Position numbers and translations under genes: made by a program. Positions 8,613 to 19,728 of a stretch of DNA of 64,000 nt are shown piece after piece (within the stretch, counting starts at the first letter, position 1; the number at the start of each line of letters is the position of its first letter). The notes beneath the pieces are model-generated. The model was not told the origin of the DNA. It did not search any database and was given only the letters and a program-made list of their open reading frames with translations. Origin of the DNA: Gammaproteobacteria bacterium. Lineage in GTDB: Bacteria; Pseudomonadota; Gammaproteobacteria; HK1. The stretch lies in the NCBI GenBank assembly GCA_022824305.1, contig JAJEAD010000089.1, positions 1 through 64,000 on the forward strand. Reading direction: 5' to 3'.

Positions 8613-9614
8613 TCAGTGCTTGCGGCTGACGGAGAACTCCACGAGCGTCTCGAGCGCCTCGCGGAAGTGCGAATCCGGGATGCTCGACAGCGCCCGACAG
8701 GCCTGCGCCGCCTCGGCCTCGGCGGCGCGCGCAGTGTAGGTTATGCCCCCGGTCGATTCAACGGCGCGCACGACGTCGCCGATGTCGTCTCGCCCGCCTT
8801 GAAGGATGGCGTTGCGAAGCAGTGTGACCTGATCGGGGCTGCCATGGCGCATGGCATGGATGAGAGGCAGCGTGGGCTTGCCTTCCGCGAGGTCGTCGCC
8901 CAAGTTCTTGCCGATCTCGTCGGCGGAGCCGCGGTAGTCGAGGACGTCGTCGACGAGCTGGTAGGCGGTGCCGAGGTGGTGGCCGAAGCGCGCCATCGCT
9001 TCCTCCACGCCGGGGGAGGCTCCGGCCACGACGGCGCCGGCCCGGGCGGCGCCTTCGAAGAGCTTGGCGGTCTTGGCGCGGATGACGCGCAGGTAGCGTT
9101 CTTCGGTGGTGTCCGGATCGTTGCAGTTGAAGAGCTGCAGCACTTCGCCCTCGGTGATGACGTTGGTGGTGTCGGCCATGATCTTCATGATCGGCAGCGA
9201 CCCGACCTCGACCGCGATCTGTATGGCCCGCGAGTAGAGAAAGTCACCCACCAACACGCTGGTGCCGTTGCCGAACAGGGCGTTGGCGGTGGCCTGGCCG
9301 CGGCGCAGCTCGGACTCGTCCACCACGTCGTCGTGGAGCAGCGTCGCGGTGTGTATGAGCTCGACCACCGCGGCAATGTCGTTGCAGCGTTCCGCCCGCT
9401 CGCCGAGGGCGCGCGCGCTCAGCACCACCAGAAGCGGGCGAAGGCGCTTGCCGCCGGAATTGACTATGTGCCGGGAGACGTGGTTGATGGCGGGAACGTC
9501 GGACCTGAGGCGGGTCTCGATCACCTCGTCGACCGCTCTCAGGTGCTCGGTGGCAAGCTGCTCGATCCGAGCTCGAAGCGCTCCGAGCGAAGACTGCGCG
9601 TCCGTGCCCGGCAT
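8613..9614 (-). CDS. ispB: octaprenyl-diphosphate synthase (polyprenyl synthetase)
   Basis: A 333-residue trans-isoprenyl diphosphate synthase making the polyprenyl side chain of ubiquinone. It shows GGKRLRPLLVVL, the first Asp-rich motif (LLHDDVVD followed by the RRG site), and the second (LVDDVLDYRG). Length is close to E. coli IspB. The ATG at 9612-9614 gives MPGTDAQ; a GTG seven codons upstream is an alternative. It is divergent from rplU, the usual arrangement in gammaproteobacteria, and shares the 9615-9716 intergenic region with the rplU promoter. Confidence 0.92.
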   Translation of the reverse strand: MPGTDAQSSLGALRARIEQLATEHLRAVDEVIETRLRSDVPAINHVSRHIVNSGGKRLRPLLVVLSARALGERAERCNDIAAVVELIHTATLLHDDVVDESELRRGQATANALFGNGTSVLVGDFLYSRAIQIAVEVGSLPIMKIMADTTNVITEGEVLQLFNCNDPDTTEERYLRVIRAKTAKLFEGAARAGAVVAGASPGVEEAMARFGHHLGTAYQLVDDVLDYRGSADEIGKNLGDDLAEGKPTLPLIHAMRHGSPDQVTLLRNAILQGGRDDIGDVVRAVESTGGITYTARAAEAEAAQACRALSSIPDSHFREALETLVEFSVSRKH

Positions 9615-9636
9615 CCGAATTGTTGCGTGCGCCACC

Positions 9637-9665
9637 TTGTCGCCTCGGAGCCTAATGCCTACAAT
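9637..9665 (+). promoter_or_regulatory. sigma-70 promoter of rplU-rpmA
   Basis: TTGTCG (9637-9642) and TACAAT (9660-9665) are separated by exactly 17 nt, with the rplU ATG about 50 nt downstream. The match is good for a ribosomal protein operon in a GC-rich genome. Confidence 0.6.
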
Positions 9666-9716
9666 CCGCGCTCCCCGGGGGCGAGCCCTGGTCCGGACGG
9701 CAGACGGGACGAGAAA

Positions 9717-10031
9717 ATGTATGCGGTCATCGCGACCGGTGGCAAGCAGTACAAGGTGCGCGAGGGCGACAGGCTGCGCATCGAGAAACTGACGGCCCCG
9801 CCGGGAGACACGGTCGAGTTCGACCGGGTGCTGATGGTGTCCGGTGACGACGGAGTCAAGGTGGGAAATCCCTACCTTGAAGGGGGGCGGGTATCCGCGA
9901 CCGTCAGCGCGCACGGACGCGGCGACAAGATCGACGTCATCAAGTTCAAGCGGCGCAAGAACTACCTGCGACGCATGGGTCACCGGCAGAGCTTTAGCGA
10001 AGTCACGATCAACGCTATCGCGGTGGGCTGA
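9717..10031 (+). CDS. rplU: 50S ribosomal protein L21
   Basis: A 104-residue L21 beginning [18 protein letters not shown], with the rRNA-binding C-terminal basic segment [16 protein letters not shown]. It is a component of the large ribosomal subunit. It heads the conserved rplU-rpmA-obgE group and is 41 nt before rpmA. Confidence 0.98.
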   Translation: MYAVIATGGKQYKVREGDRLRIEKLTAPPGDTVEFDRVLMVSGDDGVKVGNPYLEGGRVSATVSAHGRGDKIDVIKFKRRKNYLRRMGHRQSFSEVTINAIAVG

Positions 10032-10072
10032 GCGAGGACACGGCCTCGTCGGCCGTGGACGAGGAGCGAGCA

Positions 10073-10330
10073 ATGGCACACAAGAAGGCGGGCGGCAGCA
10101 GCAAGAACGGCAGAGATTCCGAGTCCAAGCGACTCGGCATCAAGCTCTTCGGCGGTGAGGCGGCGCGGGCCGGGAACATCATCCTGCGCCAGCGCGGCAC
10201 ACGCTTCCACCCCGGCGTCAATGTCGGCTGCGGGCGCGACCACACGCTGTTCGCCAAGGCGGACGGCATGGTCAGGTTCGAGCGCAAGGGCCCGCAGAAT
10301 CGACGCACGGTGAGCATCACAGCGGGCTAG
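10073..10330 (+). CDS. rpmA: 50S ribosomal protein L27
   Basis: An 85-residue L27 with the characteristic N-terminus [20 protein letters not shown] that reaches the peptidyl transferase centre, followed by [15 protein letters not shown]. There is no Firmicutes-type cleavable extension. Start at ATG 10073 with GAGGAGCGAG upstream. Confidence 0.98.
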   Translation: MAHKKAGGSSKNGRDSESKRLGIKLFGGEAARAGNIILRQRGTRFHPGVNVGCGRDHTLFAKADGMVRFERKGPQNRRTVSITAG

Positions 10331-11503
<1,173 letters not shown>

Positions 11504-11505
11504 AC

Positions 11506-12615
11506 GTGCGCGCGGCCCGGCTCTGGGTGGTCAAGATCGGCAGCGCGCTGGTGACCGACGAAGGACGGGGCGTCGACCGCGAACAGGTACGGGGGTGGGT
11601 CGATCAGATCGCGGAGCTGCGGCGCCAGGACATCGCGACCGTCCTCGTCTCGTCGGGCTCCATAGCGGAGGGCATGAGCCGGCTCGGGATCGGGCGGCGT
11701 CCGGAGGCGCTCTACGAGCTTCAGGCGCTCGCCGCGGTGGGCCAGATGGGGCTGACCCAGATCTTCGAATCCTGCTTCCAGGCCCACGGCATGCACAGCG
11801 CGCAGATCCTTCTCACCCAGGAGGACGTCGCGGACCGTACCCGGTACCTGAATGCGCGCAGCACGCTGCGCAGTCTGCTCCGCTACGGCGTGGTTCCCGT
11901 GATCAACGAGAACGACACGGTCTCGACCGACGACATCCGCCTCGGAGACAACGACACGCTCGCCGGCCTGGTGACCAACCTCGTCGAGGCCGATCTCCTC
12001 CTGATCCTCACCGATCAGGAGGGGCTCTACACGGCGGACCCGCGCCGGGACTCCGGGGCCACCCTGGTGCGAGAGGCTCTCGCCGGCGACCCCGTGCTGG
12101 ATGCGATGGCGGGGGAGGGTGGCGCGCTCGGTCGGGGTGGAATGCACACCAAGCTGAACGCGGCCCGCCTCGCTTCGCGCTCCGGCACCCCGACCCGGAT
12201 TGCGAGCGGCCGCGAGCCGCAGGTGCTGGCCCGAGTCGCGGTGGGAGAGGAGATCGGCACCCTCATCAATCCGCGCGCGGCCCGGCTCGCCGCGCGCAAG
12301 CAGTGGCTGGCCGGACAGCTCAAGGTGGGCGGCCGGCTGGACCTGGACGCGGGAGCGGCCCGGGTGCTCCGCGACTCCGGCAGCAGCCTCCTCGCGGTGG
12401 GCGTGCGCGCGGTCCGGGGCAGTTTCGAGCGCGGCGCCTTCGTGGCCTGCTACGACCCCGAGGGACGCGAGACCGCTCGCGGACTGGTGAACTACAGCTC
12501 AGCCGAGACCGAGAAGATCATGGGGCACGCCAGTCACCGCATCGCTTCCCTTCTCGGCTACGTGGACGAGCCGGAGCTCATCCACCGCGACAATCTGGTG
12601 CTGATGGGAGAGTGA
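11506..12615 (+). CDS. proB: glutamate 5-kinase
   Basis: A 369-residue enzyme of proline biosynthesis that phosphorylates L-glutamate. The amino-acid kinase domain ([23 protein letters not shown], the nearby [10 protein letters not shown] segment, [13 protein letters not shown]) is followed by a PUA domain from about residue 280. The start is GTG at 11506, 2 nt after the obgE stop, giving [13 protein letters not shown]; longer frames overlap obgE. Feedback control by proline is known for the family. Confidence 0.97.
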   Translation: MRAARLWVVKIGSALVTDEGRGVDREQVRGWVDQIAELRRQDIATVLVSSGSIAEGMSRLGIGRRPEALYELQALAAVGQMGLTQIFESCFQAHGMHSAQILLTQEDVADRTRYLNARSTLRSLLRYGVVPVINENDTVSTDDIRLGDNDTLAGLVTNLVEADLLLILTDQEGLYTADPRRDSGATLVREALAGDPVLDAMAGEGGALGRGGMHTKLNAARLASRSGTPTRIASGREPQVLARVAVGEEIGTLINPRAARLAARKQWLAGQLKVGGRLDLDAGAARVLRDSGSSLLAVGVRAVRGSFERGAFVACYDPEGRETARGLVNYSSAETEKIMGHASHRIASLLGYVDEPELIHRDNLVLMGE

Positions 12616-12664
12616 GCGTCGGCGCGCCCGCCCCCGAACCGGACGCCGATCGGAGGCCTTCGCC

Positions 12665-12928
12665 TCAGCCGAGCGCCTTGATCCGCGCGTTCAAGCGGCT
12701 CTTGTGGCGGGCCGCCTTGTTCTTGTGCATCAGGCCCTTGTCGGCCATGCGGTCGATCACCGGGACCGCTTCCCGGAAAGCGGCCCGCGCAGCAGCCCCG
12801 TCACCCTGATGGATTGCCTTGAGGGTCGTCTTGACCGCGGTGCGCGCCCGGGAGCGAAGCGGCACGTTGTGGGCGCGATGCCGGCTTGCCTGCCTGGCGC
12901 GCTTGCGTGCTTGGGCGGAATTTGCCAA
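12665..12928 (-). CDS. rpsT: 30S ribosomal protein S20
   Basis: An 87-residue basic protein, [20 protein letters not shown], of the small subunit. The initiation codon is TTG (12926-12928). E. coli rpsT also starts with UUG, and that weak start is part of S20 translational autoregulation, so conservation of the codon here is meaningful. GGGAAA lies just upstream. It is convergent with proB and divergent from murJ. Confidence 0.97.
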   Translation of the reverse strand: MANSAQARKRARQASRHRAHNVPLRSRARTAVKTTLKAIHQGDGAAARAAFREAVPVIDRMADKGLMHKNKAARHKSRLNARIKALG

Positions 12929-12969
12929 TGGATTTCCCGTCGCGTTGCAGATGGGTAAACCGGAAAAGT

Positions 12970-14553
12970 ATGAAGCGCGACCGCGATGAATTCAATGGAA
13001 AGGGCAGGGTAGACGGCGCTCTGCTCGGTTCGGCGGCGAGGGCCGGAGGCGGCACCCTGGCTTCGCGGGTCCTCGGCTTCGTGCGCGACGTCGTCATCGC
13101 GCGCACCTTCGGCGCGTCGGGGGAGACCGATGCGTTCTTCGTCGCCTTTCGGCTCTCCAATCTGCTGCGGCGCCTCTTCGCGGAAGGGGCCTTTTCGCAG
13201 GCCTTCGTGCCGGTGCTCTCCGAGTACCGGGAGAAGCGCCAGCATGACGAGGTGCGTGAGCTCGTCGCCTGCGTGTCGGGTGTCCTCGGGGCGATTCTGC
13301 TGCTGGTGAGCGCGCTCGGGGTGCTCGCGGCGCCCGTCCTGATCGTCGTCTTCGCTCCCGGCTTCATGGGGGAGGGCGATCAGTACATGCTCTCGGTCCA
13401 GTTGCTGCGCGTCACGTTCCCCTATCTCTTCTTCATATCGCTGACCGCGCTCGCGGCGAGCGTGCTGAACACTTACGGCCGATTCGGAGTGCCCGCGTTC
13501 ACACCCGCGCTGCTCAACGTTTCCCTCATCGGAGCCACTCTCCTGCTCGCGCCGCACATGGAGCAGCCGGTCTTCGCCCTCGCCGCAGGGGTGCTCGTGG
13601 CCGGGGTGGCGCAGCTCGTCTTCCTGCTCCCCTTCCTGGCGGCGTTGCGGCTGCTCGTCGTGCCCCGGCTGCGCCGGGCGCACGAAGGAGTGCGGCGCAT
13701 CGCACGATTGATTCTGCCCGCGGTCTTCGGCGCGTCGGTCGCCCAGATAAACATCCAGATCGACACCCTGATCGCCTCTTTCCTCGTCAGTGGCAGCATC
13801 TCCTGGCTCTACTTCTCCGACCGCGTGGTGGAGTTTCCGCTCGGGGTCTTCGGCATCGCGCTCGCGACCGCGATCCTTCCCGGGCTCTCGGCCCGCCATG
13901 CCCGGGAGGAACCCGAGGCGTTCTCGCGCACCCTGGACTGGGCGCTGCGCTGGGTGGTGCTGATCGGGGTTCCCGGAGCGGTCGGACTCTCGATGCTGTC
14001 GGCGCCGATTCTCACGACGCTCTTTCACTACGGGATGTTCGACGAGCGAGACGTGGCGATGTCGAGCACCAGCCTGGTGGCCTACTCCACCGGACTCGTG
14101 GGCTTCATCCTCGTGAAGGTGCTGGCTCCGGGCTTCTTCGCCCGTCAGGACACGAGGACTCCGGTGCGGGCGGCGGTCGTGGCGCTGATCGCGAACGTCG
14201 TCCTCAACCTGCTCCTCGTCCTGCCCCTCCGCCACGCGGGACTGGCGCTGGCCACGTCGCTCGCGGCATACGTGAACGCCCTGCTGCTCTATCGCTGGCT
14301 GCGCCGCGATGGCATCTATCGTCCGGGACCGGGATGGGGGGCAACCTGGGCGAGGACCCTCGCCGCGACCCTGGCGATGGCGGCGCTGCTGTGGTGGTTG
14401 GTGCCCCCGGACCGGAGCTGGCTCGACGCCGGGGTCTGGCAGCGTGCGGCGCAACTCGTGGCGGCGGTGGCGGGCGGTGCCCTCGTCTACGCCCTCAGCC
14501 TCCTCGCTCTCGGACTGCGTCCCCGGCACCTGCGCGAGCCCGGTGGGCGCTGA
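12970..14553 (+). CDS. murJ: lipid II flippase MurJ
   Basis: A 527-residue inner-membrane protein of the MVF/MOP family that flips lipid II for peptidoglycan synthesis. Family features are [53 protein letters not shown] and [16 protein letters not shown], with about 14 hydrophobic helices. ATG at 12970 (MKRDRDEF) is chosen; the open frame extends upstream into rpsT on the other strand. The rpsT-murJ-ribF neighbourhood is typical of gammaproteobacteria. Confidence 0.96.
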   Translation: MKRDRDEFNGKGRVDGALLGSAARAGGGTLASRVLGFVRDVVIARTFGASGETDAFFVAFRLSNLLRRLFAEGAFSQAFVPVLSEYREKRQHDEVRELVACVSGVLGAILLLVSALGVLAAPVLIVVFAPGFMGEGDQYMLSVQLLRVTFPYLFFISLTALAASVLNTYGRFGVPAFTPALLNVSLIGATLLLAPHMEQPVFALAAGVLVAGVAQLVFLLPFLAALRLLVVPRLRRAHEGVRRIARLILPAVFGASVAQINIQIDTLIASFLVSGSISWLYFSDRVVEFPLGVFGIALATAILPGLSARHAREEPEAFSRTLDWALRWVVLIGVPGAVGLSMLSAPILTTLFHYGMFDERDVAMSSTSLVAYSTGLVGFILVKVLAPGFFARQDTRTPVRAAVVALIANVVLNLLLVLPLRHAGLALATSLAAYVNALLLYRWLRRDGIYRPGPGWGATWARTLAATLAMAALLWWLVPPDRSWLDAGVWQRAAQLVAAVAGGALVYALSLLALGLRPRHLREPGGR

Positions 14554-14625
14554 GATCCGCGCCCCCGTATAATCTCCCGTCGCCAGCGCAAGGGACGGCG
14601 CTCACAAGGGAGATCGACGCACGAG

Positions 14626-15555
14626 GTGGAGATCATTCGCGGAGTTCACGGCCTGCTTCCCGGACATCGGGGAAGCGTGGTCAGCGTGGGCAACTTCGAC
14701 GGCATTCATCTCGGCCACCGGGCGGTTCTCGCACAGCTTGGACGCCTCGGCGCGGAGCGCGGGCTCCCGACGACCCTCATCACCTTCGAGCCGCATCCGA
14801 GGGAGTACTTCTCCGCGCAACACGCTCCTCCCCGCCTCACGCGCCTGCGCGAGAAGGTGATGGAGCTCGCCCGGAGCTCGCTCGATCGGCTGGTGGTGCT
14901 GCGCTTCGACGAAGCGCTCTCTTCCATGGCCCCCTCGTCGTTCATAGAGCGGGTGCTGGTGGAGCGGCTGGGGAGCAAGGTGGTGGTCATGGGAGAGGAC
15001 TTTCGTTTCGGTCACCGCGCGGAGGGCAATTTCGACCTGATGCGCGAGGAAGGGAAGACGCACGGCTTCGACGTGCTCTGTCACGACACCTACCTGCTGG
15101 ACGGACACCGGGTCAGCAGCACCTGGGTCCGCGATGCGCTCGCGCACGGAGACTTCGCCCTGGCCCGACGCCTTCTGGGCCGGCCCTACACGATGTGCGG
15201 CCGCGTGGCCCACGGCGACCGGATCGGGCGCACGCTCGGCTATGCGACCGCCAACATCCACCTCCGGCGCGTCGCTCCCCCGATGCGCGGGGTGTTCGCC
15301 GTACGCCTGCTCGGGGTCGGGGAGCATCCGCTTCCCGGCATGGCGAGCATCGGCCACCGGCCGACCGTGGGGGGGCGGGTGACGCTGCTCGAGGTGCACG
15401 TGTTCGACTTCCGGCGCGACCTCTACGGACGCCTGGTCACGGTGGAGTTCGTGGCCAAGCTGCGCGACGAGGAGTGCTACGACGGGCTCGATGCGCTCCG
15501 CCGGCAGATGGACCGGGACGCGGAGGCCGCCCGGGCGGTGCTGAAGGCGGCGTGA
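14626..15555 (+). CDS. ribF: bifunctional riboflavin kinase / FAD synthetase
   Basis: A 309-residue enzyme converting riboflavin to FMN and FAD. The N-terminal nucleotidyltransferase domain has GNFDGIHLGHRAVL, RFGHRAEG and VSSTWVRDAL; the C-terminal kinase domain has GRTLGYATANI and the GVFAVRL segment. The start is GTG at 14626. Its last codons overlap lspA (GTGA). In most gammaproteobacteria ileS separates these two genes; here it does not. Confidence 0.96.
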   Translation: MEIIRGVHGLLPGHRGSVVSVGNFDGIHLGHRAVLAQLGRLGAERGLPTTLITFEPHPREYFSAQHAPPRLTRLREKVMELARSSLDRLVVLRFDEALSSMAPSSFIERVLVERLGSKVVVMGEDFRFGHRAEGNFDLMREEGKTHGFDVLCHDTYLLDGHRVSSTWVRDALAHGDFALARRLLGRPYTMCGRVAHGDRIGRTLGYATANIHLRRVAPPMRGVFAVRLLGVGEHPLPGMASIGHRPTVGGRVTLLEVHVFDFRRDLYGRLVTVEFVAKLRDEECYDGLDALRRQMDRDAEAARAVLKAA

Positions 15556-16052
15556 GCGAAGCGGCAAGTGCCGGCGCGGCCGATCCGCGGGCCGGAGGCC
15601 TGCGCTGGCTGTGGCTCTCGGGCCTGGTGCTGGCGCTCGATCAGGCGACGAAGCTCGGCGCGGTGCGCCTGCTCGCGGAGCGCGAAACCCACAATCTCCT
15701 GCCCGGCTTCAACCTCACTCTCGTCTACAACCCCGGGGCGGCGTTCAGCTTCCTCGGCGATGCGAGCGGCTGGCAGCGATGGTTTCTCAGCGTTGTCGGC
15801 ATCGTGGTGAGTGTCGTGCTCGGGTTGCTGCTTCGGTCGGCGAGCGGGGCGCCGAAGGGGCTTGCGGCGGGATACGCGCTGGTGCTCGGCGGCGCGCTGG
15901 GCAATGTCGTGGACCGTCTGTATCTCGGCGTCGTCGTGGACTTCATCGACATCTACCACGGCCGCTTTCACTGGCCCGCCTTCAACGTGGCCGATTCGGC
16001 GATTTGCGTCGGCGCCCTTCTCCTCGTTCTGCACGCCATTCGGGATCGCTGA
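15552..16052 (+). CDS. lspA: lipoprotein signal peptidase (signal peptidase II)
   Basis: A 166-residue aspartic membrane protease that removes prolipoprotein signal peptides. It has four hydrophobic segments, LALDQATKLGAVRLL early, NPGAAFSFLGD, GNVVDRLYLGVVVDFID, and FNVADSAICVGALLL carrying the second catalytic Asp. The start is GTG 15552, overlapping the ribF stop as GTGA, which implies translational coupling. It serves lipoproteins such as MltD, NlpD and BamE encoded in this window. Confidence 0.95.
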   Translation: MSEAASAGAADPRAGGLRWLWLSGLVLALDQATKLGAVRLLAERETHNLLPGFNLTLVYNPGAAFSFLGDASGWQRWFLSVVGIVVSVVLGLLLRSASGAPKGLAAGYALVLGGALGNVVDRLYLGVVVDFIDIYHGRFHWPAFNVADSAICVGALLLVLHAIRDR

Positions 16053-16076
16053 GGGCCTGTCGCCGGGCGCGATCGC

Positions 16077-16082
16077 TATAAT
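16077..16082 (+). promoter_or_regulatory. -10 box of the fadD-like gene
   Basis: A perfect TATAAT lies 29 nt before the ATG of the acyl-CoA ligase gene. No convincing -35 is seen at 17 nt, so an activator may be needed. Confidence 0.4.
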
Positions 16083-16110
16083 GACCGGCGGTCTCTGCGA
16101 GGATGCGGCT

Positions 16111-17793
16111 ATGAAACGCGTCTGGCTCGAGAGTTATCCCGACGGAGTGCCTCACGACATAGACCCGTGCGCGTTCTCCTCGGTGTGGGCGATGGTCGAG
16201 GACGCGGTCGGGCGCTACCCCGATCGGCCCGCGTTCACGAACATGGGTGCGAGCCTCAGCTTCGGGGAGCTGGAGGCCATGAGCCGGCGCTTCGCTTCCT
16301 GGCTCCAGCACGAGGCGGGCATCGAGAAGGGCGACCGCGTGGCCATCATGATGCCCAACCTTCTCCAGTACCCCGTTGCCCTGTTCGGGGCGCTGCGTGC
16401 GGGCGCGGTGGTGGTCAACACCAACCCCCTGTACACGCCCCGGGAGCTCACGCACCAGCTCGAGGACTCCGGCGCGCGGGCCATCGTGGTGCTGGAGAAC
16501 TTCGCGAAGGTTCTGCAGGACTCGATCGAGAACAGCGCGGTGGAATCGATCGTGGTGAGCTCGGTCGGCGACATGCTGCCGGCGCCCAAGTCGTGGCTCG
16601 TCAACTTCGTGGTTCGCCATGTGAAGAAGGCGGTGCCCCGCTACCGGCTGCCGCAGAGCATTCCCTTCCGGCAGGCGCTGGCAAGAGGAGCGAAGCCTCT
16701 GCGCGCGGTCGAGCTGGAACGCGACGATCTCGCCTTTCTCCAGTACACCGGCGGCACGACCGGCGTTTCGAAGGGGGCGATGCTCACGCACGGCAACATG
16801 GTGGCGAACGTCGAGCAGTCGAAGGCCTGGATAGGCTCCTTCTTCACGGGCGACAGCGAGGCGATCATCACCGCCCTGCCGCTCTACCACATCTTCGCGT
16901 TGACGGCGAACTGCCTGACCTTCATGTGCATTGGGGGGACCAACCACCTGATCACCAATCCCCGGGATCTGCCCGCCTTCGTTCGCGAGCTTTCCCGTCT
17001 CGATTTCAGCGCCCTGCCCGGGGTGAACACGCTCTTCAACGGGCTGCTCAACACGCCGGGCTTCGACGCCATCGATTTCTCGCGCCTCAAGCTCTCGCTC
17101 GGCGGGGGCATGTCGGTGCAGCATGCGGTGGCGGAGCGCTGGCAGAAGGTCACCGGTTGCCCGCTGCTCGAGGCCTACGGATTGACCGAGGCCTCCCCCG
17201 CGGTGTGCATCAATCCCCTGGATTCGGAGAGCTACACCGGAAGCATCGGCCTGCCGATCCCGTCCACCGAGGTCTGCATCCGGGGACCGGACGGCGCAGC
17301 GGTGGCGGCCGGGGAGCCGGGAGAGCTCTGCGTGCGCGGGCCTCAGGTGATGCGCGGCTACTGGAATCGACCCGAAGCGACTTCCGAGTGCCTGGACGAG
17401 GAGGGCTGGCTGGCTACCGGGGACATCGCCGCCATGGACGCTCGAGGATTCGTGAGCATCCTCGATCGCAAGAAGGACATGATCCTGGTCTCGGGATTCA
17501 ACGTGTATCCGAACGAGGTCGAGCAGGTGGCCGTGTCTCACCCGGGCGTGCTCGAGGCGGGCGTCATCGGCGTGCCGGACGAGCGTTCCGGGGAGGCGGT
17601 GCGCCTGGTGGTGGTGAAGAAGGATCCGGGCTTGAGCGAGGAGTCGCTGCGCGCCCACTGCGAGGCGCAGCTCGCCGGCTACAAGCGGCCCCGCAGCGTG
17701 GTCTTTGCCGACGAGCTTCCGAAGAGCAACATCGGCAAGGTGGTGCGGCGGGAGCTGCGCGACCGTTTCGGCGGGCCGATTCCCGGCGAGTAG
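16111..17793 (+). CDS. fadD: long-chain acyl-CoA synthetase
   Basis: A 560-residue AMP-forming ligase that activates fatty acids to acyl-CoA. The P-loop YTGGTTGVSKGAMLTHGN is near residue 210, followed by ALPLYHIFALT, the A5 motif YGLTEASP, GWLATGDIA, and the C-terminal hinge DRKKDMILVSGFNVYPNEVE with the catalytic Lys region LPKSNIGKVVRRELR. Length and motifs match FadD. Start at ATG 16111, with GAGGA about 8 nt upstream; a possible earlier ATG at 16081 overlaps the -10 box. Whether it serves degradation or lipid recycling is unknown. Confidence 0.9.
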   Translation: MKRVWLESYPDGVPHDIDPCAFSSVWAMVEDAVGRYPDRPAFTNMGASLSFGELEAMSRRFASWLQHEAGIEKGDRVAIMMPNLLQYPVALFGALRAGAVVVNTNPLYTPRELTHQLEDSGARAIVVLENFAKVLQDSIENSAVESIVVSSVGDMLPAPKSWLVNFVVRHVKKAVPRYRLPQSIPFRQALARGAKPLRAVELERDDLAFLQYTGGTTGVSKGAMLTHGNMVANVEQSKAWIGSFFTGDSEAIITALPLYHIFALTANCLTFMCIGGTNHLITNPRDLPAFVRELSRLDFSALPGVNTLFNGLLNTPGFDAIDFSRLKLSLGGGMSVQHAVAERWQKVTGCPLLEAYGLTEASPAVCINPLDSESYTGSIGLPIPSTEVCIRGPDGAAVAAGEPGELCVRGPQVMRGYWNRPEATSECLDEEGWLATGDIAAMDARGFVSILDRKKDMILVSGFNVYPNEVEQVAVSHPGVLEAGVIGVPDERSGEAVRLVVVKKDPGLSEESLRAHCEAQLAGYKRPRSVVFADELPKSNIGKVVRRELRDRFGGPIPGE

Positions 17794-17976
17794 AACGGGG
17801 CCGCCCGGAACGGGGCGGCGGCGGTCGCGAGGGGGCGGACGGTTCGCGGCAGCCCCGTTTCGCCCTTGCGTCGCCGAAGTCTTGCCATTCAGTGACTTAG
17901 GCCGGCAGTGCGCCTGCAGATGGTCGAGTCGACCAGTCTGCCGGCAGTAGCTCAGGAGCGCGCCGCCTTTCGCGCG

Positions 17977-18717
17977 TCAGCGGCGGACCTCGATGCGCTC
18001 GTCGAGGGGCTCGTTGCGAAAGCCCGACTCGTTCCACACGAGCACGCTGCCCTGCTCGTACCAGTCCCCGAGGACGATCCGGGTCGCGGGAAGCCCGTCC
18101 CACTCGATCTCATGCACCGCCGGGCGGTGCGTGTGGCCGTGGATCATGCATCGCACGCCGTTCTCCCGCATCATGTCCGTCACCGCCTCCGGCGTGACGT
18201 CCATGATGTCGGCGGGCTTGAGGCGAGTGGCCTCGCGGGACCGGTGGCGCAGCCCCGCCGCGTGGTCGAGGCGGCTCGGCAGGGGCAGGCGGAGAAACTC
18301 CGCCTGGCGCTCGGGGTCGCGCGCCGCGCGGCGGAATGCCTGGTAGTCCTCGTCGCGCGTGCAGAGGAGGTCGCCGTGCAGGACGAGCGCGGAAGTGCCC
18401 GGCACTTCGATGCGGCAGGGTTCGGGCAGGAGCCGGCAGCCCGTCTCGCGCTCGAAACGGGAACCGAGCAGGAAGTCATGGTTCCCGTGCATGACCAGGA
18501 GCCGGGGACCCGCGTCGCGGAAGCGTCGCAGGGCGGCGACGATCCTCGGGTGGGGCTCGCGCCCGTCGTCGTCGCCGAGCCACAGGTCGAAGAGATCGCC
18601 CAGTATGTAGAGCGCGCTCGCGGCCCGCGCCTCGAAGTCGAGGAACGCGATGAATCGCTCGACGATGTCCGGCCGCTCCCGGCTCAGGTGAATGTCGGAT
18701 ACGAAGAGCGCGGTCAT
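17977..18717 (-). CDS. lpxH: UDP-2,3-diacylglucosamine diphosphatase
   Basis: A 246-residue calcineurin-like phosphoesterase of lipid A biosynthesis, hydrolysing UDP-diacylglucosamine to lipid X at the membrane. Metal-binding motifs are FVSDIHLS, GDLFDLWLGDD, MHGNHDFLLG, LHGD and IHGHTHRP. It is located 78 nt downstream of the cyclophilin gene, the common ppiB-lpxH arrangement. Its presence supports a Gram-negative envelope with LPS. Confidence 0.96.
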   Translation of the reverse strand: MTALFVSDIHLSRERPDIVERFIAFLDFEARAASALYILGDLFDLWLGDDDGREPHPRIVAALRRFRDAGPRLLVMHGNHDFLLGSRFERETGCRLLPEPCRIEVPGTSALVLHGDLLCTRDEDYQAFRRAARDPERQAEFLRLPLPSRLDHAAGLRHRSREATRLKPADIMDVTPEAVTDMMRENGVRCMIHGHTHRPAVHEIEWDGLPATRIVLGDWYEQGSVLVWNESGFRNEPLDERIEVRR

Positions 18718-18795
18718 GGCAGCGCGGCCGTCGGCAGCGGGTTGCGGCAGCTTCGCCGGACGGGGCGCCTGCCGCGCAACCCCGCCCGGTGAGGC

Positions 18796-19368
18796 TCAGG
18801 CGTCGACGAGGCGCGCGGACTCGATGACGATGTCCTGCTCGGGAACGTCGCGATGGCCCGAGCGGCTGCCGGTGGGCGACTCTTCGATTCGAGTGACGAC
18901 GTCCATGCCCTCGATCACACGCCCGAACACGCAGTATCCCCACCCTTCCCGCGTCTCCGCCTTGAAGTCGAGGAAGTGGTTGTCACTGGTGTTGATGAAG
19001 AACTGAGCGGTGGCCGAATGCGGATCCGGCGTGCGCGCCATCGCGATGGCTCCCGCCCGGTTGGTCAGGGTGTTGTTGGCCTCGTTGCGGACAGGCGCTC
19101 GGGTGGCCTTGTGCCTCATTCCCGATTCGAAACCACCGCCCTGGATCATGAATCCGTGAATCACCCGGTGGAAGATGGTGCCGTCGTAGAAGCCGTCCTC
19201 GACGTAGCGCAGGAAGTTCGCGCTCGTCTCGGGCGCAAGCTCGGTGTCGAGCTCCAGCTTGATGTCACCGTAGGTCGTTTTCAGCAGTACCATCGAGGGT
19301 TCGGCTCCCTGTGCGCTCATCGCGCCGAGCAGTAGAACGAGCAGGGCGGCGAGAAAGCGATTGCGCAC
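18796..19368 (-). CDS. periplasmic peptidyl-prolyl cis-trans isomerase (cyclophilin type)
   Basis: A 190-residue cyclophilin with an N-terminal signal peptide ([19 protein letters not shown], cleavage after QGA). The catalytic core shows [30 protein letters not shown] and [14 protein letters not shown]. The GTG at 19366-19368 is preferred because GGAG lies 7 nt upstream and gives a PpiA-like length; an ATG at 19404 is an alternative with a longer n-region. The place next to lpxH is that of ppiB in E. coli, but this protein is exported like PpiA. Confidence 0.9.
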   Translation of the reverse strand: MRNRFLAALLVLLLGAMSAQGAEPSMVLLKTTYGDIKLELDTELAPETSANFLRYVEDGFYDGTIFHRVIHGFMIQGGGFESGMRHKATRAPVRNEANNTLTNRAGAIAMARTPDPHSATAQFFINTSDNHFLDFKAETREGWGYCVFGRVIEGMDVVTRIEESPTGSRSGHRDVPEQDIVIESARLVDA

Positions 19369-19562
19369 CGTTGTCTCCGCGGGTTGTCTCACTTCGCGCG
19401 GCATCATAGCGGGTCGCGCTCCTCGTGCCCAATGCCGACAGAACGCCCGGCGGGGCGGGGTGCTCGCGTCGGATTCCGCCGTCCCGGGTTTCGCGTTGCG
19501 CCACGCTCGCCGCGCACGGTCCCGGAGGCGGATGAGCACGCCGGCGCGCCGCGGCGGTTTCA

Positions 19563-19591
19563 TTGACGCTCGAGCGCCGGGCACTTACCAT
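19563..19591 (+). promoter_or_regulatory. sigma-70 promoter of the Pro-Arg-His-Lys tRNA operon
   Basis: TTGACG (19563-19568) and TACCAT (19586-19591) lie 17 nt apart, about 50 nt before the first tRNA. No competing gene lies between them. Confidence 0.6.
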
Positions 19592-19639
19592 CATCCGGCT
19601 AGGCCGGTAGGGTCTGGCGGATCACTTGACCGAACGACT

Positions 19640-19716
19640 CGGGGTATGGCGCAGTTTGGTAGCGCACCTGCTTTGGGAGCAGGGGGTCGGGGGTTCAAAT
19701 CCCTCTACCCCGACCA
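19640..19716 (+). tRNA. tRNA-Pro (anticodon TGG)
   Basis: Acceptor CGGGGTA pairs with TACCCCG. The anticodon loop TTTGGGA between CCTGC and GCAGG gives TGG. CCA is encoded at 19714-19716. First of four tRNAs in one probable transcript. Confidence 0.95.
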
Positions 19717-19728
19717 GCTTCTCATCAG

